DNA of 64,000 nucleotides, from the NCBI RefSeq assembly GCF_009363155.1, contig NZ_CP045302.1, positions 2,452,001 through 2,516,000 on the forward strand. The letters run 5' to 3'. The position numbers were made by a program, and so were the translations under genes. This DNA is from Azotobacter salinestris (GTDB lineage: Bacteria > Pseudomonadota > Gammaproteobacteria > Pseudomonadales > Pseudomonadaceae). The notes under the pieces were generated by a model. The model was not told where the DNA came from. It made no database searches and was given only the letters and a program-made list of their open reading frames with translations. Below, piece by piece: positions 9,271 through 18,624 of this stretch (the first letter of the stretch is position 1; each line of letters starts with the position of its first letter).

Positions 9271-11001
9271 ATGTTTCGTCGAAAGTTCCTAGCCACCACA
9301 CTTGCGACTGCTGTCGCCCTGTCCCTGTCCTCCCTCTATGGCAGCGCCTACGCCGCCGATGCCACGACCGTCCAGAGCGACGAGAACTGGGCCCGCAACT
9401 CGGTGATCTACCAGATCTATCCGCGCTCCTTCGCCGATGGCGACGGCAACGGCATCGGCGACATGTCGGGCGTCATCTCGCGGCTGCCCTACCTGGACAA
9501 GCTGGGCGTGGACGCGCTCTGGCTGTCGCCCTTCTACAAATCGCCCCAGGCCGACGCCGGCTACGATGTGGCCGACTACCGGGTGGTCGATCCGATGTTC
9601 GGCAGCACCGAGGAGTTCGAGCGCCTGCTGAAGGAGGCCCATGCCCGCGGCATGAAGGTGATCGTCGACCTGGTGCCCAACCACACCTCCGACGAGCACG
9701 CCTGGTTCCAGGCTGCGCTGAAGTCCAAGCCCGGCAGCCCCGAGCGTGCCCGCTACATCTTCCGCGACGGCCGGGGCGAGAACGGCGAGCTGCCGCCCAA
9801 CAACTGGCCGAGCGTGTTCGGCAAGGCCGCCTGGGACCGGGTGCCGGGCGAGAAGCAGTGGTACCTGCACCTGTTCGACAGCAAGCAGCCCGACCTGAAC
9901 TGGGACAATCCGGAGGTGCGCGCCGAGTTCGAGAAGGTGCTGCGCTTCTGGCTGGACCGCGGCGTGGACGGCTTCCGCGTCGACGTGGCGCATGGCCTGA
10001 TCAAGGAGAAGGGCTTGGCCGATCTGCCGATCGAGGAAGGCCGGGAGAACGCCGGCGCGCTGGTCGGCCCCATGTGGGATCAGGACGGTGTGCACGAGAT
10101 CTACCGCTCCTGGCGCAAGGTTCTCGACCAGTACCCCGGCAAGCGCATCATGGTGGCCGAGGCCTGGGTCAGCCCGCGCGAGCGGCTGACCCACTACATC
10201 CGCTCCGACGAGATGGACCAGGCGTTCAATTTCGAATACCTGATGACCAAGTGGGAGGCAGGTGCCTTCAAGGACATCATCAACAGCTCGATGGCCCTGA
10301 CCGCTACGGTGGGCGCACCGACCACCTGGGTGACCTCCAACCACGACACCGTGCGCGCCCCTTCGCGCTACGGCCTGAAGGAACTGGGCGCCCATGCCCT
10401 GCCCGGCAACGGCATCGGCCCCAATACCCCGCAGCCGGACGAGGCGCTGGGCCTGCGCCGGGCCCGTGCCCTGGCCATGCTGACCCTGGCCCTGCCCGGT
10501 TCGACCTACATCTACCAGGGCGAGGAACTGGGCCTGCCCGAGCACACCACCATGGAAGGCAAGTACCGTCAGGACCCCATGTTCCTGCGCACCAAGGGCG
10601 AGGAAGTCGGCCGCGACGGCTGCCGCGTGCCGCTGCCCTGGAAGGCGGACGCCCCGTCCTTCGGCTTCGGCCCGGGCGACAAGACCTGGCTGCCGCAGCC
10701 GGCCTCCTATGCGCGCTATGCCGTGGACCGCCAGGAAGGCGCCGCCGATTCCACACTGAACCTGTATCGCAGGATCCTGGAGCTGCGCCATGACCACAAG
10801 CTGGGCGACGGCAAGCTGCAGTGGGTCGACGCCGGCAAGGACGTGCTGGCCTTCGACAATGGCGACCTGCGCGTGCTGATCAACATGGGAACACAGGCCG
10901 CAGCGCTGCCGGAAGGCAGCCAGGTGCTGCTGTCCAGCGAAGCGCTGTCGGAGGCGGGCAAGCTGCCGGGTAATACTGCGGTCTGGCTGAAACGGACGTA
11001 A
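9271..11001 (+). CDS. Secreted/periplasmic GH13 alpha-glucosidase (oligo-1,6-glucosidase-like)
   Basis: The product is 576 residues. Residues 1-30 are a Sec signal peptide (MFRRKFLATTLATAVALSLS...GSAYAADA), so it acts outside the cytoplasm. A GH13 (beta/alpha)8 barrel follows: NSVIYQIYPRSFADGDGNGIGD, region I DLVPNHTSDEH, region II GFRVDVAH with the nucleophilic Asp, region III MVAEAW with the acid/base Glu, and region IV TSNHDTVR. The family hydrolyses alpha-1,4 or alpha-1,6 glucosidic bonds of short oligosaccharides or trehalose-like sugars; the substrate is not readable here. GGAAG lies upstream of the chosen ATG. The next gene follows after 54 bp in the same direction, suggesting a sugar-processing pair. 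Most family members are cytoplasmic, so the signal peptide is noteworthy. Confidence 0.88.
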   Translation: MFRRKFLATTLATAVALSLSSLYGSAYAADATTVQSDENWARNSVIYQIYPRSFADGDGNGIGDMSGVISRLPYLDKLGVDALWLSPFYKSPQADAGYDVADYRVVDPMFGSTEEFERLLKEAHARGMKVIVDLVPNHTSDEHAWFQAALKSKPGSPERARYIFRDGRGENGELPPNNWPSVFGKAAWDRVPGEKQWYLHLFDSKQPDLNWDNPEVRAEFEKVLRFWLDRGVDGFRVDVAHGLIKEKGLADLPIEEGRENAGALVGPMWDQDGVHEIYRSWRKVLDQYPGKRIMVAEAWVSPRERLTHYIRSDEMDQAFNFEYLMTKWEAGAFKDIINSSMALTATVGAPTTWVTSNHDTVRAPSRYGLKELGAHALPGNGIGPNTPQPDEALGLRRARALAMLTLALPGSTYIYQGEELGLPEHTTMEGKYRQDPMFLRTKGEEVGRDGCRVPLPWKADAPSFGFGPGDKTWLPQPASYARYAVDRQEGAADSTLNLYRRILELRHDHKLGDGKLQWVDAGKDVLAFDNGDLRVLINMGTQAAALPEGSQVLLSSEALSEAGKLPGNTAVWLKRT

Positions 11002-11010
11002 TCGCAATCC

Positions 11011-11032
11011 GGGGCAGCTTCGCGGCTGCCCC
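11011..11032 (+). terminator. hairpin between the GH13 and DUF4432 genes
   Basis: GGGGCAGC, loop TTCGCG, GCTGCCCC lies 10 bp after the GH13 stop. There is no T-tract, so it may be an attenuating or mRNA-stabilising hairpin within the pair rather than a strong terminator. Confidence 0.45.
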
Positions 11033-11055
11033 ACAACAAGAAAAGAAGGGTCATC

Positions 11056-12273
11056 ATGAACAAGCTTTCCTGCCTCATCGGCCTCGCCGCTATCGTCGGC
11101 ACCACCTCTGCCCTGGCCCGGGACTATGTCCTGCTCGATACCGACAAGCCGGCGCAGAACTGGAAGATCGACAGCCAGCAGCTGGGCATCAAGACCGACA
11201 AGCCGTTCTCGGTCAGCCTGCGCACCCTGCACGGCGGACTCCAGGAGGGCGTCAGCCTGATCGACATCGATACCGGCGCCATGACCATCACCGTGGTGCC
11301 GACCCGCGGCATGAACGTGCTGCGCGCAGTGGCCGGCGACGTCCGCATGGGCTGGGACTCGCCGGTCAAGGATGTGGTCAACCCGGCATTCATCGAGCAG
11401 AACGGCCGCGGCGGCCTCGGCTGGCTCGAGGGCTTCAACGAGCTGGTCACCCGCTGCGGCTACGAGTGGGTCGGCCACCCTGGCATGGACAACGGCGAGC
11501 TGCTCACCCTGCACGGCCGGGCGGCGAACATTCCGGCCACCCGGGTGGTGCTGAGCATCGACGAGCAGCCGCCGTACGCCATCCGCCTCAGGGGCGAGCT
11601 GAAGGAGCAGGCGTTCAAGAAGGTCGACTTCAGCGTCGCCACCGAGCTGAGCACCACGCCGGGCGCCACGGGCTTCGTCATCGACGACACCCTGACCAAC
11701 AACGGCGACTATCCCAAGGAATACCAGGCGCTCTACCACAACAACTTCGGCACCCCGCTGCTCGAGCAGGGCGCGCGCCTCGTCGCCCCGGTCAAGCAGG
11801 TCTCGCCGTTCAACGCCAAGGCCCGCGGCGACCTCGCCGACTGGCAGACCTACCGCGGCCCGACCAAGGACTACGACGAGACCGTCTACAACCTGGTGCC
11901 CTACGGCGACGCCAAGGGCGACACCCTGGCCGTGCTGCACAACCGGGCCGGCGACCGCGGCGTGCGGGTCGACTACAACGTCCAGCAGCTGCCGGTATTC
12001 TCCCTGTGGAAGAACACCGACACTGCCGGGCAAGGCTACGTCACCGGCCTCGAGCCGGGCACCAGCTTCTCCTACAACCGCCGCTTCCAGCGCCCGCTCG
12101 GCCTGGTGCCGAGCATCGGCCCGAAGGAGCAGCGCCGGTTCCGGGTCGGCTTCGCCCTGCTCGCCGACAAGGCCGCGGTGGACCAGGCCGTGCAGCGGGT
12201 CAACGAGGTCCAGGCCGGCCGGCCGACCGAGGTGCGCGAAGCACCGCTGGTCGATCTGACCAAGGAGCCGTGA
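11056..12273 (+). CDS. Secreted DUF4432 family protein (aldose-epimerase-like fold)
   Basis: The product is 405 residues, with a signal peptide at 1-22 (MNKLSCLIGLAAIVGTTSALARD). The body matches DUF4432, a galactose-mutarotase-like beta-sandwich: ITVVPTRGMNVLRA, MGWDSPVKDVVNPAFIE, GWLEGFNELVTRCGYEWVGHP, LTNNGDYPKEYQALYHNNFG. Such proteins are thought to bind or epimerise sugars; no reaction is established. It lies 54 bp after the GH13 enzyme in the same direction, so it may process the sugars that enzyme releases. AAAGAAGGG precedes the ATG. Confidence 0.8.
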   Translation: MNKLSCLIGLAAIVGTTSALARDYVLLDTDKPAQNWKIDSQQLGIKTDKPFSVSLRTLHGGLQEGVSLIDIDTGAMTITVVPTRGMNVLRAVAGDVRMGWDSPVKDVVNPAFIEQNGRGGLGWLEGFNELVTRCGYEWVGHPGMDNGELLTLHGRAANIPATRVVLSIDEQPPYAIRLRGELKEQAFKKVDFSVATELSTTPGATGFVIDDTLTNNGDYPKEYQALYHNNFGTPLLEQGARLVAPVKQVSPFNAKARGDLADWQTYRGPTKDYDETVYNLVPYGDAKGDTLAVLHNRAGDRGVRVDYNVQQLPVFSLWKNTDTAGQGYVTGLEPGTSFSYNRRFQRPLGLVPSIGPKEQRRFRVGFALLADKAAVDQAVQRVNEVQAGRPTEVREAPLVDLTKEP

Positions 12274-12382
12274 GGCCCTGCCGCAGGAGCGGCTTCGTCG
12301 GCGATCGGCGGTAGCCCCCAGGGCATCGCCGACGAATGTGCGCCTAACGGGGCGGGACCTCCAAAGATCGGCGCTGCTGCCT

Positions 12383-12418
12383 GCCCCTCTCCCCCGGAAG
12401 AGGGTTGGGGAGAGGGGC
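12383..12418. terminator. inverted repeat between convergent genes
   Basis: GCCCCTCTCCC and GGGAGAGGGGC are separated by 14 bases, between the DUF4432 gene (plus) and the AsmA gene (minus). The position between convergent stops fits a bidirectional terminator or a REP-type palindrome. A similar CCCCTCTCCCC...GGGAGAGGG sequence recurs near 15966. Confidence 0.5.
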
Positions 12419-12429
12419 GAAGGCGGCCC

Positions 12430-14466
12430 TCAATCCGCCTGGCTGGTCCTCATCTGCTCGAGCATGGGTCTGCAGCGGTTCGGCTGCTCGGCGCTGGGTG
12501 CGATGAGCGCGAGCAGGCCGGCCACCGGAGCGACGGTGGCGCCGAGCACCACCATGCCGGCACCGCGCGCGATCAGGCCTTCGGAATGCACGCCCGGGTC
12601 CGGGTCCTTGAGGGTGCCGCGCACGTACAGCGGCGAGCGCAGCGAGATGATCCGCACGCCCTTGGACTTGGGCACGATGTCGAGGTCCATCTTCTCGCTC
12701 TTGAAGTCGACCGAGCCGTCGACGTTGACCACCGCGTTCTCCGTGTCGAAGACGAACAGCCGCGGGGTCGCCAGGCCGTTCTTGAAGCCGATATCCGCCG
12801 CTGCGCAGTTGATCGCCACCTCCTCGTCGCCGAACAGGCGCTCGACGATGTAGCTGCCGACGTTCAGCCCGGCGAGCTCCATCAGCGCGCGACTGATGGT
12901 GCCATCGTTGACCAAAAGCTTCAGCTCGCCGTCGGCCGAACCGAGCAGGGCCGCCACCGAGTTGCCGGTGCCGCTCAGGCGGGCGTCGCCGTTCAGCTCG
13001 CCGAGGCTGTCGCGCATGGTCTCGACGGTGGGGAACAGGCGCTTGAGCTCGAGACCGCGGATGCTCATCCGCACCCGGCCGTCCAGGGGCGTCTGCCGGC
13101 CGTCGAGGGCGACCGTGGTGTCCAGGCGTCCGCCGGCAACGCCCAGGCGCAGCGGGTCGAGGCGCAATCTGCCGTTCTCGAGCTGCACGTGGGTGGACAG
13201 GTCGGTGATCGGCAGCGCCTTGCGCCGGACGATGCGCTTGCCCTCGAAGCGCACGTCGGCGTCCATGTCGCGCCAGCGCTCGGTGCGGAACTCCTCCACC
13301 GGCAGGGCCTTGTTCGGCGGCTGCTTGGACTCCTCGTCCTCGGTGTCGGCGCCGATCAGCGGGCCGAGGTCGCGGAACAGCAGCTGCTTGGAGGTCAGCT
13401 CGCCGGACAGTTTGGGCCGTGGTTTGCTCGCCACGTAGGCGAGGTTGCCGTGAATGTCGCTGTCGCCGATCTTGCCGCTGAAATCGCGGTAGCGGTATTC
13501 GGCGCTTTCCGGGTCGCGCAGGTCGGCGGTCAGCCGTCCCCCGGTGGAATAGGCGGCGGTGTCCGGCAGGGTCACGCCGATCAAGGGATGGAGGTTGGCC
13601 AGGCTGTCGCCCGACAGGCGCAGACGCAGGTCCAGGGCGCTGAGCTTGCGCGGCGAGACCAGGGTGCCCTCGGCGCGGAAGCGGGTTTTCCCGGCGCGCA
13701 GGTCGACCTGCACGGGAAACGGCAGCCCGGCGTCCTGCAGGGCTAGCAGCCCGCCGACCTTGCCTTCGCCGGAGAGCGGCTGGCCCTGGTAGCGGCCTTG
13801 CGCCGTCCAGGCGAAGGCGTAGTCCTGGGGCCGGGCGCCCTCGCCGATGGCGCGCTCGGCCTGGGCCTCGCCGACGATCTGCTCGAAGGGAATCGGCGCG
13901 CCGAGGGGCGCGACCTCCGCCTCTAGATCGGCCTTGAGCACCTGGTCGTCCACCCGCAGCCGGGCGCGGTCGAACTGGACGGTGCCGATGTCCAGGGTCC
14001 AGGGCGAGGGTTCCTTGTCCTCGGCCTTGTCGTCCTGGTCGAAGGTCCAGTTGGCGCGGCCGTCGGCCAGCCGCTCCAGGTTGGCGTCCGGCCCGGTCAG
14101 CACGATGTGCGGGATGCGCACGGTCTTGCCCAGCAGGGCCAGCGGCGACAGGTTCAGCTCGACCCGCTCGAGGGTGACGAAATGCTCGCTGTCGGCCCAC
14201 TCCGGATTGCCCAGGCGCAGCGCCTCGGCGCTGATGTGCGGCCAGGGCACCCAGGCCTGCCAGCCGGACTCCTGCGCCGGGCGCCGCCAGCTCACCGCCA
14301 GGTCGCCCTCGATGGCGAAGGGGCGGTTCAGGGCCTCGGAAACCTGCGCGTTGATCCGCGGTTTGAGCCGGTTCCAGTCGAAGGTCGCGACGAGCACGAC
14401 CAGGGCGGCGATCAAGACCGCCAGACCGCCCAGTACCCAGGCGAGGATCTTTCCGCTACGTGCCAT
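12430..14466 (-). CDS. AsmA family protein
   Basis: The 678-residue product has an N-terminal membrane anchor (KILAWVLGGLAVLIAALVVLVATFDWNRLKPRINAQVSEALNRPFAIEGDLAV) followed by a long beta-rich periplasmic region. The C-terminal third carries the AsmA signature: RALMELAGLNVGSYIVERLFGDEEVAINCAAADIGFKNGLATPRLFVFDTENAVVNVDGSVDF and KGVRIISLRSPLYVRGTLKDPDPGVHSEGL. AsmA-like proteins bridge the inner and outer membranes and are linked to phospholipid transport and outer-membrane assembly. The ATG at 14464-14466 was chosen because the anchor follows immediately; a longer upstream frame has no family similarity. It ends convergently with the DUF4432 gene. Confidence 0.86.
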   Translation of the reverse strand: MARSGKILAWVLGGLAVLIAALVVLVATFDWNRLKPRINAQVSEALNRPFAIEGDLAVSWRRPAQESGWQAWVPWPHISAEALRLGNPEWADSEHFVTLERVELNLSPLALLGKTVRIPHIVLTGPDANLERLADGRANWTFDQDDKAEDKEPSPWTLDIGTVQFDRARLRVDDQVLKADLEAEVAPLGAPIPFEQIVGEAQAERAIGEGARPQDYAFAWTAQGRYQGQPLSGEGKVGGLLALQDAGLPFPVQVDLRAGKTRFRAEGTLVSPRKLSALDLRLRLSGDSLANLHPLIGVTLPDTAAYSTGGRLTADLRDPESAEYRYRDFSGKIGDSDIHGNLAYVASKPRPKLSGELTSKQLLFRDLGPLIGADTEDEESKQPPNKALPVEEFRTERWRDMDADVRFEGKRIVRRKALPITDLSTHVQLENGRLRLDPLRLGVAGGRLDTTVALDGRQTPLDGRVRMSIRGLELKRLFPTVETMRDSLGELNGDARLSGTGNSVAALLGSADGELKLLVNDGTISRALMELAGLNVGSYIVERLFGDEEVAINCAAADIGFKNGLATPRLFVFDTENAVVNVDGSVDFKSEKMDLDIVPKSKGVRIISLRSPLYVRGTLKDPDPGVHSEGLIARGAGMVVLGATVAPVAGLLALIAPSAEQPNRCRPMLEQMRTSQAD

Positions 14467-14693
14467 GCCGTTCTCCGGCTGCCCGGGCCTGCGGCGCGGG
14501 CAACGTTTTTTTGTATCGACTGGCGGAAGGCGGCGATGACTCCTCCCGCAGTGATGAATGGTCTTCGGCCCGCACCATCGCTCGTCCGTGGAGTCGTAAT
14601 CGGTAGCCCCGGCCGGGGTGCTGGCGGGCAGGGAGGCTTCGCCCTTCCGAGGCAACGCCAGTACGGCCACAGCCCACACGAGGAAATCCGCAC

Positions 14694-15518
14694 ATGTCCA
14701 TCCTGACGCTCCAAGACGGCACCACCCTCTTCTACAAGGACTGGGGATCGGGCCAGCCGATCGTCTTCTCCCACGGCTGGCCGCTCTGCGCCGATGCCTG
14801 GGATGCCCAGATGCTGTTTCTCGGCCAGCGCGGCTACCGGGTGATCGCCCACGACCGCCGCGGCCACGGCCGTTCGGAACAGACCTGGGACGGCAACACC
14901 ATGGACCAGTACGCCGACGACCTGGCCGAGCTGCTGGAAGCGCTGGACCTGCACGACGCCGTGCTGGTCGGCCACTCCACCGGCGGCGGCGAGGTGGCCC
15001 GCTACATCGGCCGCCACGGCACGGCGCGGGTCGCCAAGGTGGTGCTGCTGGGCGCGGTGCCGCCCCTGATGCTGAAGACCGCCGACAATCCCGACGGGGT
15101 GCCGAAGGAGGTGTTCGACGGCATCCGCCAGGGCGTCCTGGAGAACCGCGCGCAGTTCCTCAAGGATCTGCCGACCACCTTCTACGGCTTCAACCGCCCG
15201 GGGGCGAAGGCGTCCGAAGGCCTGCGCGACGCCTTCTGGCTGCAGGGCATGAGCGCCGGGATCAAGCCGGTCCACGACTGCATCGCGCAGTTCTCCGAAA
15301 CCGACTTCACCGAGGACCTGAAGAAGATCGACGTGCCGACTTTGATCGTGCACGGCGACGACGACCAGATCGTGCCGATCGAGGCCTCGGCCAGGCGCGC
15401 CGCGCAGCTGGTGCCGAACGCCGTGCTGAGCGTCTACCCGGGCGGCTCGCACGGCCTGGCGCAGATCGAGGTCGAGCGCTTCAACCACGACCTGCTGCGC
15501 TTCGTCATCGAGGGCTGA
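14694..15518 (+). CDS. Alpha/beta hydrolase (non-heme chloroperoxidase/esterase type)
   Basis: The product is 274 residues. The fold and catalytic triad are visible: oxyanion segment [10 protein letters not shown], nucleophile elbow VGHSTGGGE (Ser about 98), acid in [10 protein letters not shown] (Asp about 224-226) and His in GGSHGLAQ (about 253). It is closest to the cofactor-free haloperoxidase/esterase family, whose members act as serine esterases or perhydrolases in vitro; the natural substrate is unknown. AGGAAATCCGCAC precedes the ATG. It is transcribed alone and followed by a hairpin. Confidence 0.85.
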   Translation: MSILTLQDGTTLFYKDWGSGQPIVFSHGWPLCADAWDAQMLFLGQRGYRVIAHDRRGHGRSEQTWDGNTMDQYADDLAELLEALDLHDAVLVGHSTGGGEVARYIGRHGTARVAKVVLLGAVPPLMLKTADNPDGVPKEVFDGIRQGVLENRAQFLKDLPTTFYGFNRPGAKASEGLRDAFWLQGMSAGIKPVHDCIAQFSETDFTEDLKKIDVPTLIVHGDDDQIVPIEASARRAAQLVPNAVLSVYPGGSHGLAQIEVERFNHDLLRFVIEG

Positions 15519-15535
15519 GGGGGGCCCGGACAAGA

Positions 15536-15559
15536 CAATGCCCGCTTTCGCGGGCATTG
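15536..15559 (+). terminator. stem-loop after the alpha/beta hydrolase gene
   Basis: CAATGCCCGC, loop TTTC, GCGGGCATTG is a perfect 10-bp stem 17 bp beyond the hydrolase stop. No T-run follows, so strength is uncertain. It also lies beyond the stop of the convergent csbD-like gene. Confidence 0.55.
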
Positions 15560-15641
15560 ACAGAAGCGGGGGCTGGGCGGCGTCGTGGTGTATGGACCGA
15601 TGTGCAGGGGATGTGTCCGGTCCGTTGCGCCGCCCCTAAAC

Positions 15642-15833
15642 TCAGGCCCGATCGATACCGCGCTTGATCGAGTCCTTGACCTCGCCTTTCACCTGCTGGC
15701 CCTTGCCCCGGGACTCCTGAGCGCGGCCTTCGTTTTCCAGGGCCGGATTGTCGGTGGCGCCACCGACCCCCTTCTTGATCTTGCCGGCGGCTTCGTTGGC
15801 ATTGCCTTTGATCTTGTCGGAAGTGCTGCCCAT
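15642..15833 (-). CDS. CsbD family stress-response protein
   Basis: The 63-residue hydrophilic protein reads MGSTSDKIKGNANEAAGKIK, continuing KGVGGATDNPALENEGRAQE. This is the CsbD motif (KGxxxExxGKxKxxxG...NPxLExEGxxQ) at the usual length. Family members are induced by general stress or entry into stationary phase; the molecular role is unknown. A clear AGGAGA Shine-Dalgarno lies 7 bp upstream. It opens a run of small stress-type genes that extends to about 26 kb. Confidence 0.88.
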   Translation of the reverse strand: MGSTSDKIKGNANEAAGKIKKGVGGATDNPALENEGRAQESRGKGQQVKGEVKDSIKRGIDRA

Positions 15834-16043
15834 TTTGTCGTCTCCTTATTTCAATGAGTGACACCTGAATGGACCGGCACGGCGAAGCGATAGTTTGGTG
15901 AAGCCGGACGAACGGTAGAGGCGTGGCGCCGGGAAAGGCGGGACGGCAGTTGCGCGTCTATCCCCCCTCTCCCCGGCCGGGAGAGGGAGCTGCAAGCCGT
16001 CATGTCCGAAGAAGCCGGGCAATGGCCAGGTAGGTGATGAGAT

Positions 16044-16346
16044 CTAAAGGCCTCGCGCGGTACGTGGCTGTTCATCCTGATCTTTCACCAGGCACTCGCG
16101 CATCCGCGCCTGCAGCCAGGCCTTCTCCTGCTCGGCGCTGCGCGCCAGCACGCGCTGCTGGTACAGCGCCAGGCGCCGCTTGCGCTCCACGGCCGAGAGC
16201 CCGTCCCAGCCGGCGAACAGCCCGGCATCGTCCTCCAGGCTCTCCTGCGGGGGAGCAGGGGTACGCAGCCAGCGCCCCAGACAGACCCCGAGCATGAACA
16301 AGGCAACACAGGTGAAAAAAACGAAAAGTACGATACCCAGTATCAT
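16044..16346 (-). CDS. Small single-span membrane protein, paralogue of 25832-26083
   Basis: The product is 100 residues. One transmembrane segment lies at 1-25 (MILGIVLFVFFTCVALFMLGVCLGRWL), then a cytosolic charged tail. The tail contains LFAGWDGLSAVERKRRLALYQQRVL, which parallels LFDGWHELGPDERKQRLAAYRQQLT in the protein at 25832-26083. I do not recognise a named family. The conserved LFxGWxxLxxxERKxRLAxYxQ block suggests a shared function in two small membrane proteins of this region. Confidence 0.6.
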   Translation of the reverse strand: MILGIVLFVFFTCVALFMLGVCLGRWLRTPAPPQESLEDDAGLFAGWDGLSAVERKRRLALYQQRVLARSAEQEKAWLQARMRECLVKDQDEQPRTARGL

Positions 16347-16446
16347 CAGCCGCCCTCCCTGGCAGTGCGATTCGTAACAGCTTATTACATATTTTTGCTG
16401 TGACCGTCCGCCCCTGCAAAAGTGCTCCGCCGCTCGGCGCCTGCCG

Positions 16447-16926
16447 TCATTGCGCCGCGAACAGGACGCCGCCCCAGGCGACCAGCAGGCTGACGGTGAC
16501 GGCGATGGTCAGCGGCTTGCGCAGCTGCCGATACCAGGCCGGCGCCAGCCCCAGGCGAATCGCCTGCAGGTCGGCCAGATACAGCAGGACGAAGGCCAGC
16601 AGCAGCAGCGGAATAGCCACGGCCACCGACAGCCGGAACGACACCGCCAGCCAGCCGACCAGCGGCGGAATGACCGACAGCCCCAGCTGGGCCAGCGCCC
16701 GCCTGTCGCCCCGGTCGGCGCCAGCGCACATGGCCAGCCCCCAGTGGATGGCGCCCATGAAGGAAAGGATCACCGCCGCGTAGTTCAGCAGCGCAGTCAG
16801 CACCAGCGGCTTCCAGTTCGCAGGAACGAGCCACAGGGCCAGCGCGCCGACGACGAAGGGGAGTAGCCCGGCGAACCCCAGCAGGCGGCTCAGATACGGG
16901 GGATGGGCATTGTGGTTCAGGGGCAT
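16447..16926 (-). CDS. DUF3429 family membrane protein
   Basis: The 159-residue protein has five predicted membrane segments: LLGFAGLLPFVVGALALWLV, LTALLNYAAVILSFMGAIHWGLAM, LGLSVIPPLVGWLAVSF, LSVAVAIPLLLLAFVLLYLADL and LTIAVTVSLLVAWGGVLFAAQ. The FMGAIHWGLAM and LGLSVIPPLVGW motifs are typical of DUF3429, which has no known function. GAGGACGAGGGAT precedes the ATG. Confidence 0.78.
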   Translation of the reverse strand: MPLNHNAHPPYLSRLLGFAGLLPFVVGALALWLVPANWKPLVLTALLNYAAVILSFMGAIHWGLAMCAGADRGDRRALAQLGLSVIPPLVGWLAVSFRLSVAVAIPLLLLAFVLLYLADLQAIRLGLAPAWYRQLRKPLTIAVTVSLLVAWGGVLFAAQ

Positions 16927-17112
16927 CGGTATCCCTCGTCCTCAAGCATGGCACGCCAGCCGGTCATGGCCTGCCGCCATGGAGCCGGCCCCGTCTCCCG
17001 CCGCCCATTCGCCGCTCCCCGCAGGCCCGCGTGGGACCGGGCCGATGGATAGGGGGACGACGGCCTCGCTAGAATCGTCGCCCCTCCCCGATCGACTGAT
17101 GGAACCACGTCG

Positions 17113-17919
17113 ATGAACAACTCGGCTGCAAAGAAGATAGCGTCCCTGCTTTCCGGCATCGTACTGGCCGTTGCCGGCGTCCATTTCACCGATATAGGCC
17201 CCCCCGAGACCTTCGGCGCAGCGAAGAAGATCGCCCAGGACATCCATGCCGACGAGCCGCTGACCTTCTATTGCGGCTGCCGCTACCAGGGCAATCGCGT
17301 CGACCTCGCCAGTTGCGGCTACCGCCCGCGCAAGAATCCGCAGCGCGCCAGCCGGCTGGAGTGGGAGCACGTGGTGCCCGCCTGGGTCATCGGCCATCAG
17401 CGCCAGTGCTGGAAGAAGGGCGGACGCGACCACTGCACCGCCAACGATCCGGTCTTCGCGCGGGCCGAGGCTGACCTGCACAACCTGGTGCCGGCGATCG
17501 GCGAGGTCAACGGCGACCGCAGCAACTTCGCCTTCGGCATGCTGGACAAGGCGACCGGCCAGTACGGCCAGTGCCGGATGGTCGTCGACTTCCAGGCACG
17601 CAAGGCCATGCCGCGCGAGGAGGTGCGCGGCGCCGTGGCGCGCATCTACCTGTACATGCACGACCGTTACAGGCTGCGCCTGTCCCGGCAGGACCGCCAG
17701 TTGTACGAGGCCTGGAACCGCCAGTACCCGGTCACCGCCCAGGAGCGCCGGCGCAACCAGGAAGTCGCCTGCCAGATGGGCTGGGGCAACCCCTACGTCG
17801 GCGAGGTCGAATTGTGGCGGTGCGGCGTCGACGGGCTCATGACCGGCCTGCTCGGCACCGTCCGGCGCATCGTGCCGGACGGTCTGGGCGATGCCCTCGG
17901 CGCCCTGCTGAAGCGCTGA
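17113..17919 (+). CDS. Endonuclease I family (EndA/Dns) nuclease
   Basis: The 268-residue product has an N-terminal hydrophobic segment (SLLSGIVLAVAGVHF) consistent with export, then an endonuclease I domain. It shows TFYCGCRYQ and SCGY with paired cysteines, RLEWEHVVPAW with the metal-binding/catalytic His, DLHNLVPAIGEVNGDRSN, and YMHDRYRLRLSRQDRQLYEAWNRQYPVTAQERRRN. The family is a periplasmic or extracellular non-specific DNase used for nutrient scavenging or biofilm DNA turnover. CTGATGGAACCACGTCG precedes the ATG. The extra ~30 C-terminal residues have no recognised domain. Confidence 0.87.
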   Translation: MNNSAAKKIASLLSGIVLAVAGVHFTDIGPPETFGAAKKIAQDIHADEPLTFYCGCRYQGNRVDLASCGYRPRKNPQRASRLEWEHVVPAWVIGHQRQCWKKGGRDHCTANDPVFARAEADLHNLVPAIGEVNGDRSNFAFGMLDKATGQYGQCRMVVDFQARKAMPREEVRGAVARIYLYMHDRYRLRLSRQDRQLYEAWNRQYPVTAQERRRNQEVACQMGWGNPYVGEVELWRCGVDGLMTGLLGTVRRIVPDGLGDALGALLKR

Positions 17920-17963
17920 GCGGAACGCCCTGCGCCGGGCCGCCCGCCCGGAAATCCCCGGTC

Positions 17964-18191
17964 TCAACGCGGGTTGGGCTGATCGTCCAGCTCCGCCTGC
18001 CTGTCCGGGTCCATGTCGATCTGCTCGCGCTCCACCACCGTCTCGTCGTTGGGCTCCAGCGGGATCTCGCCTTCGTTGCCGGGCAGTTCGTCGATGCCCG
18101 GCTCCCTGTCCGGGTTCAGGTCGGTGCGCCCCGGACTCAGCGGGCCGGGCGATCCCGGATAGGGGGTGGTCTTGTCTCGATCGCTGTTCAT
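17964..18191 (-). CDS. Small acidic hydrophilic protein, paralogue of 19786-19998
   Basis: The product is 75 residues, rich in Asp, Glu and Pro. GRTDLNPDREPGIDELPGNEGEIPLEPNDETVV parallels GRSELNPDDDESSVDEGEIPPNSYDEAVI in the protein at 19786-19998. A perfect GGAGGTG Shine-Dalgarno lies just before the ATG, as in the paralogue. No family is recognised; it looks intrinsically disordered. Placement among CsbD, KGG and ClpP-like genes suggests a stress-linked role (inference). Confidence 0.6.
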   Translation of the reverse strand: MNSDRDKTTPYPGSPGPLSPGRTDLNPDREPGIDELPGNEGEIPLEPNDETVVEREQIDMDPDRQAELDDQPNPR

Positions 18192-18624
18192 AAGCACCTC
18201 CCGAGAGAGTCTCCATGGCTTAGAGGGTCGGCGGGACACGGGCGTTCGGGGGCCTTGCGACCGTCCGTCACGATGACGGAGCACAACATGCTCGGTGCCG
18301 GACAACCACCGATACATATAAAGTCCGAAGGGTTATTTCGAATGCCTTTTGCATATCGAGGCGAAGCGGCGGGCGAAGATTGGAAGACCTGATATCAGGC
18401 AGCTATTCTGCCAAATCAATGGAGCCGTCTTTATCGGCACGCAGCGGGATAGCCGGTAGAACCAGTGCCAGCGAAGAACGCATCACCCTGTGCGATATGG
18501 ATCGCACCGGAAAAAAGGTGGAACTGCCTGCGCCAATGCGACTCCATAACAGTGAGTGTCGCTGATAAGGGTAAACGAAGCGAGGCACTCTACTTGTTGT
18601 TTGCCTAACTGATTGGAGGTCGTC
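18192..18624. other. intergenic stretch before the KGG-repeat gene
   Basis: About 430 bp of lower GC separate two divergently read small genes. No convincing coding frame is seen. A good Shine-Dalgarno (TTGGAGG, near 18612) belongs to the KGG gene. GCACTCTACTTG near 18584-18595 loosely resembles a stationary-phase -10 region; this is weak. Confidence 0.4.
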
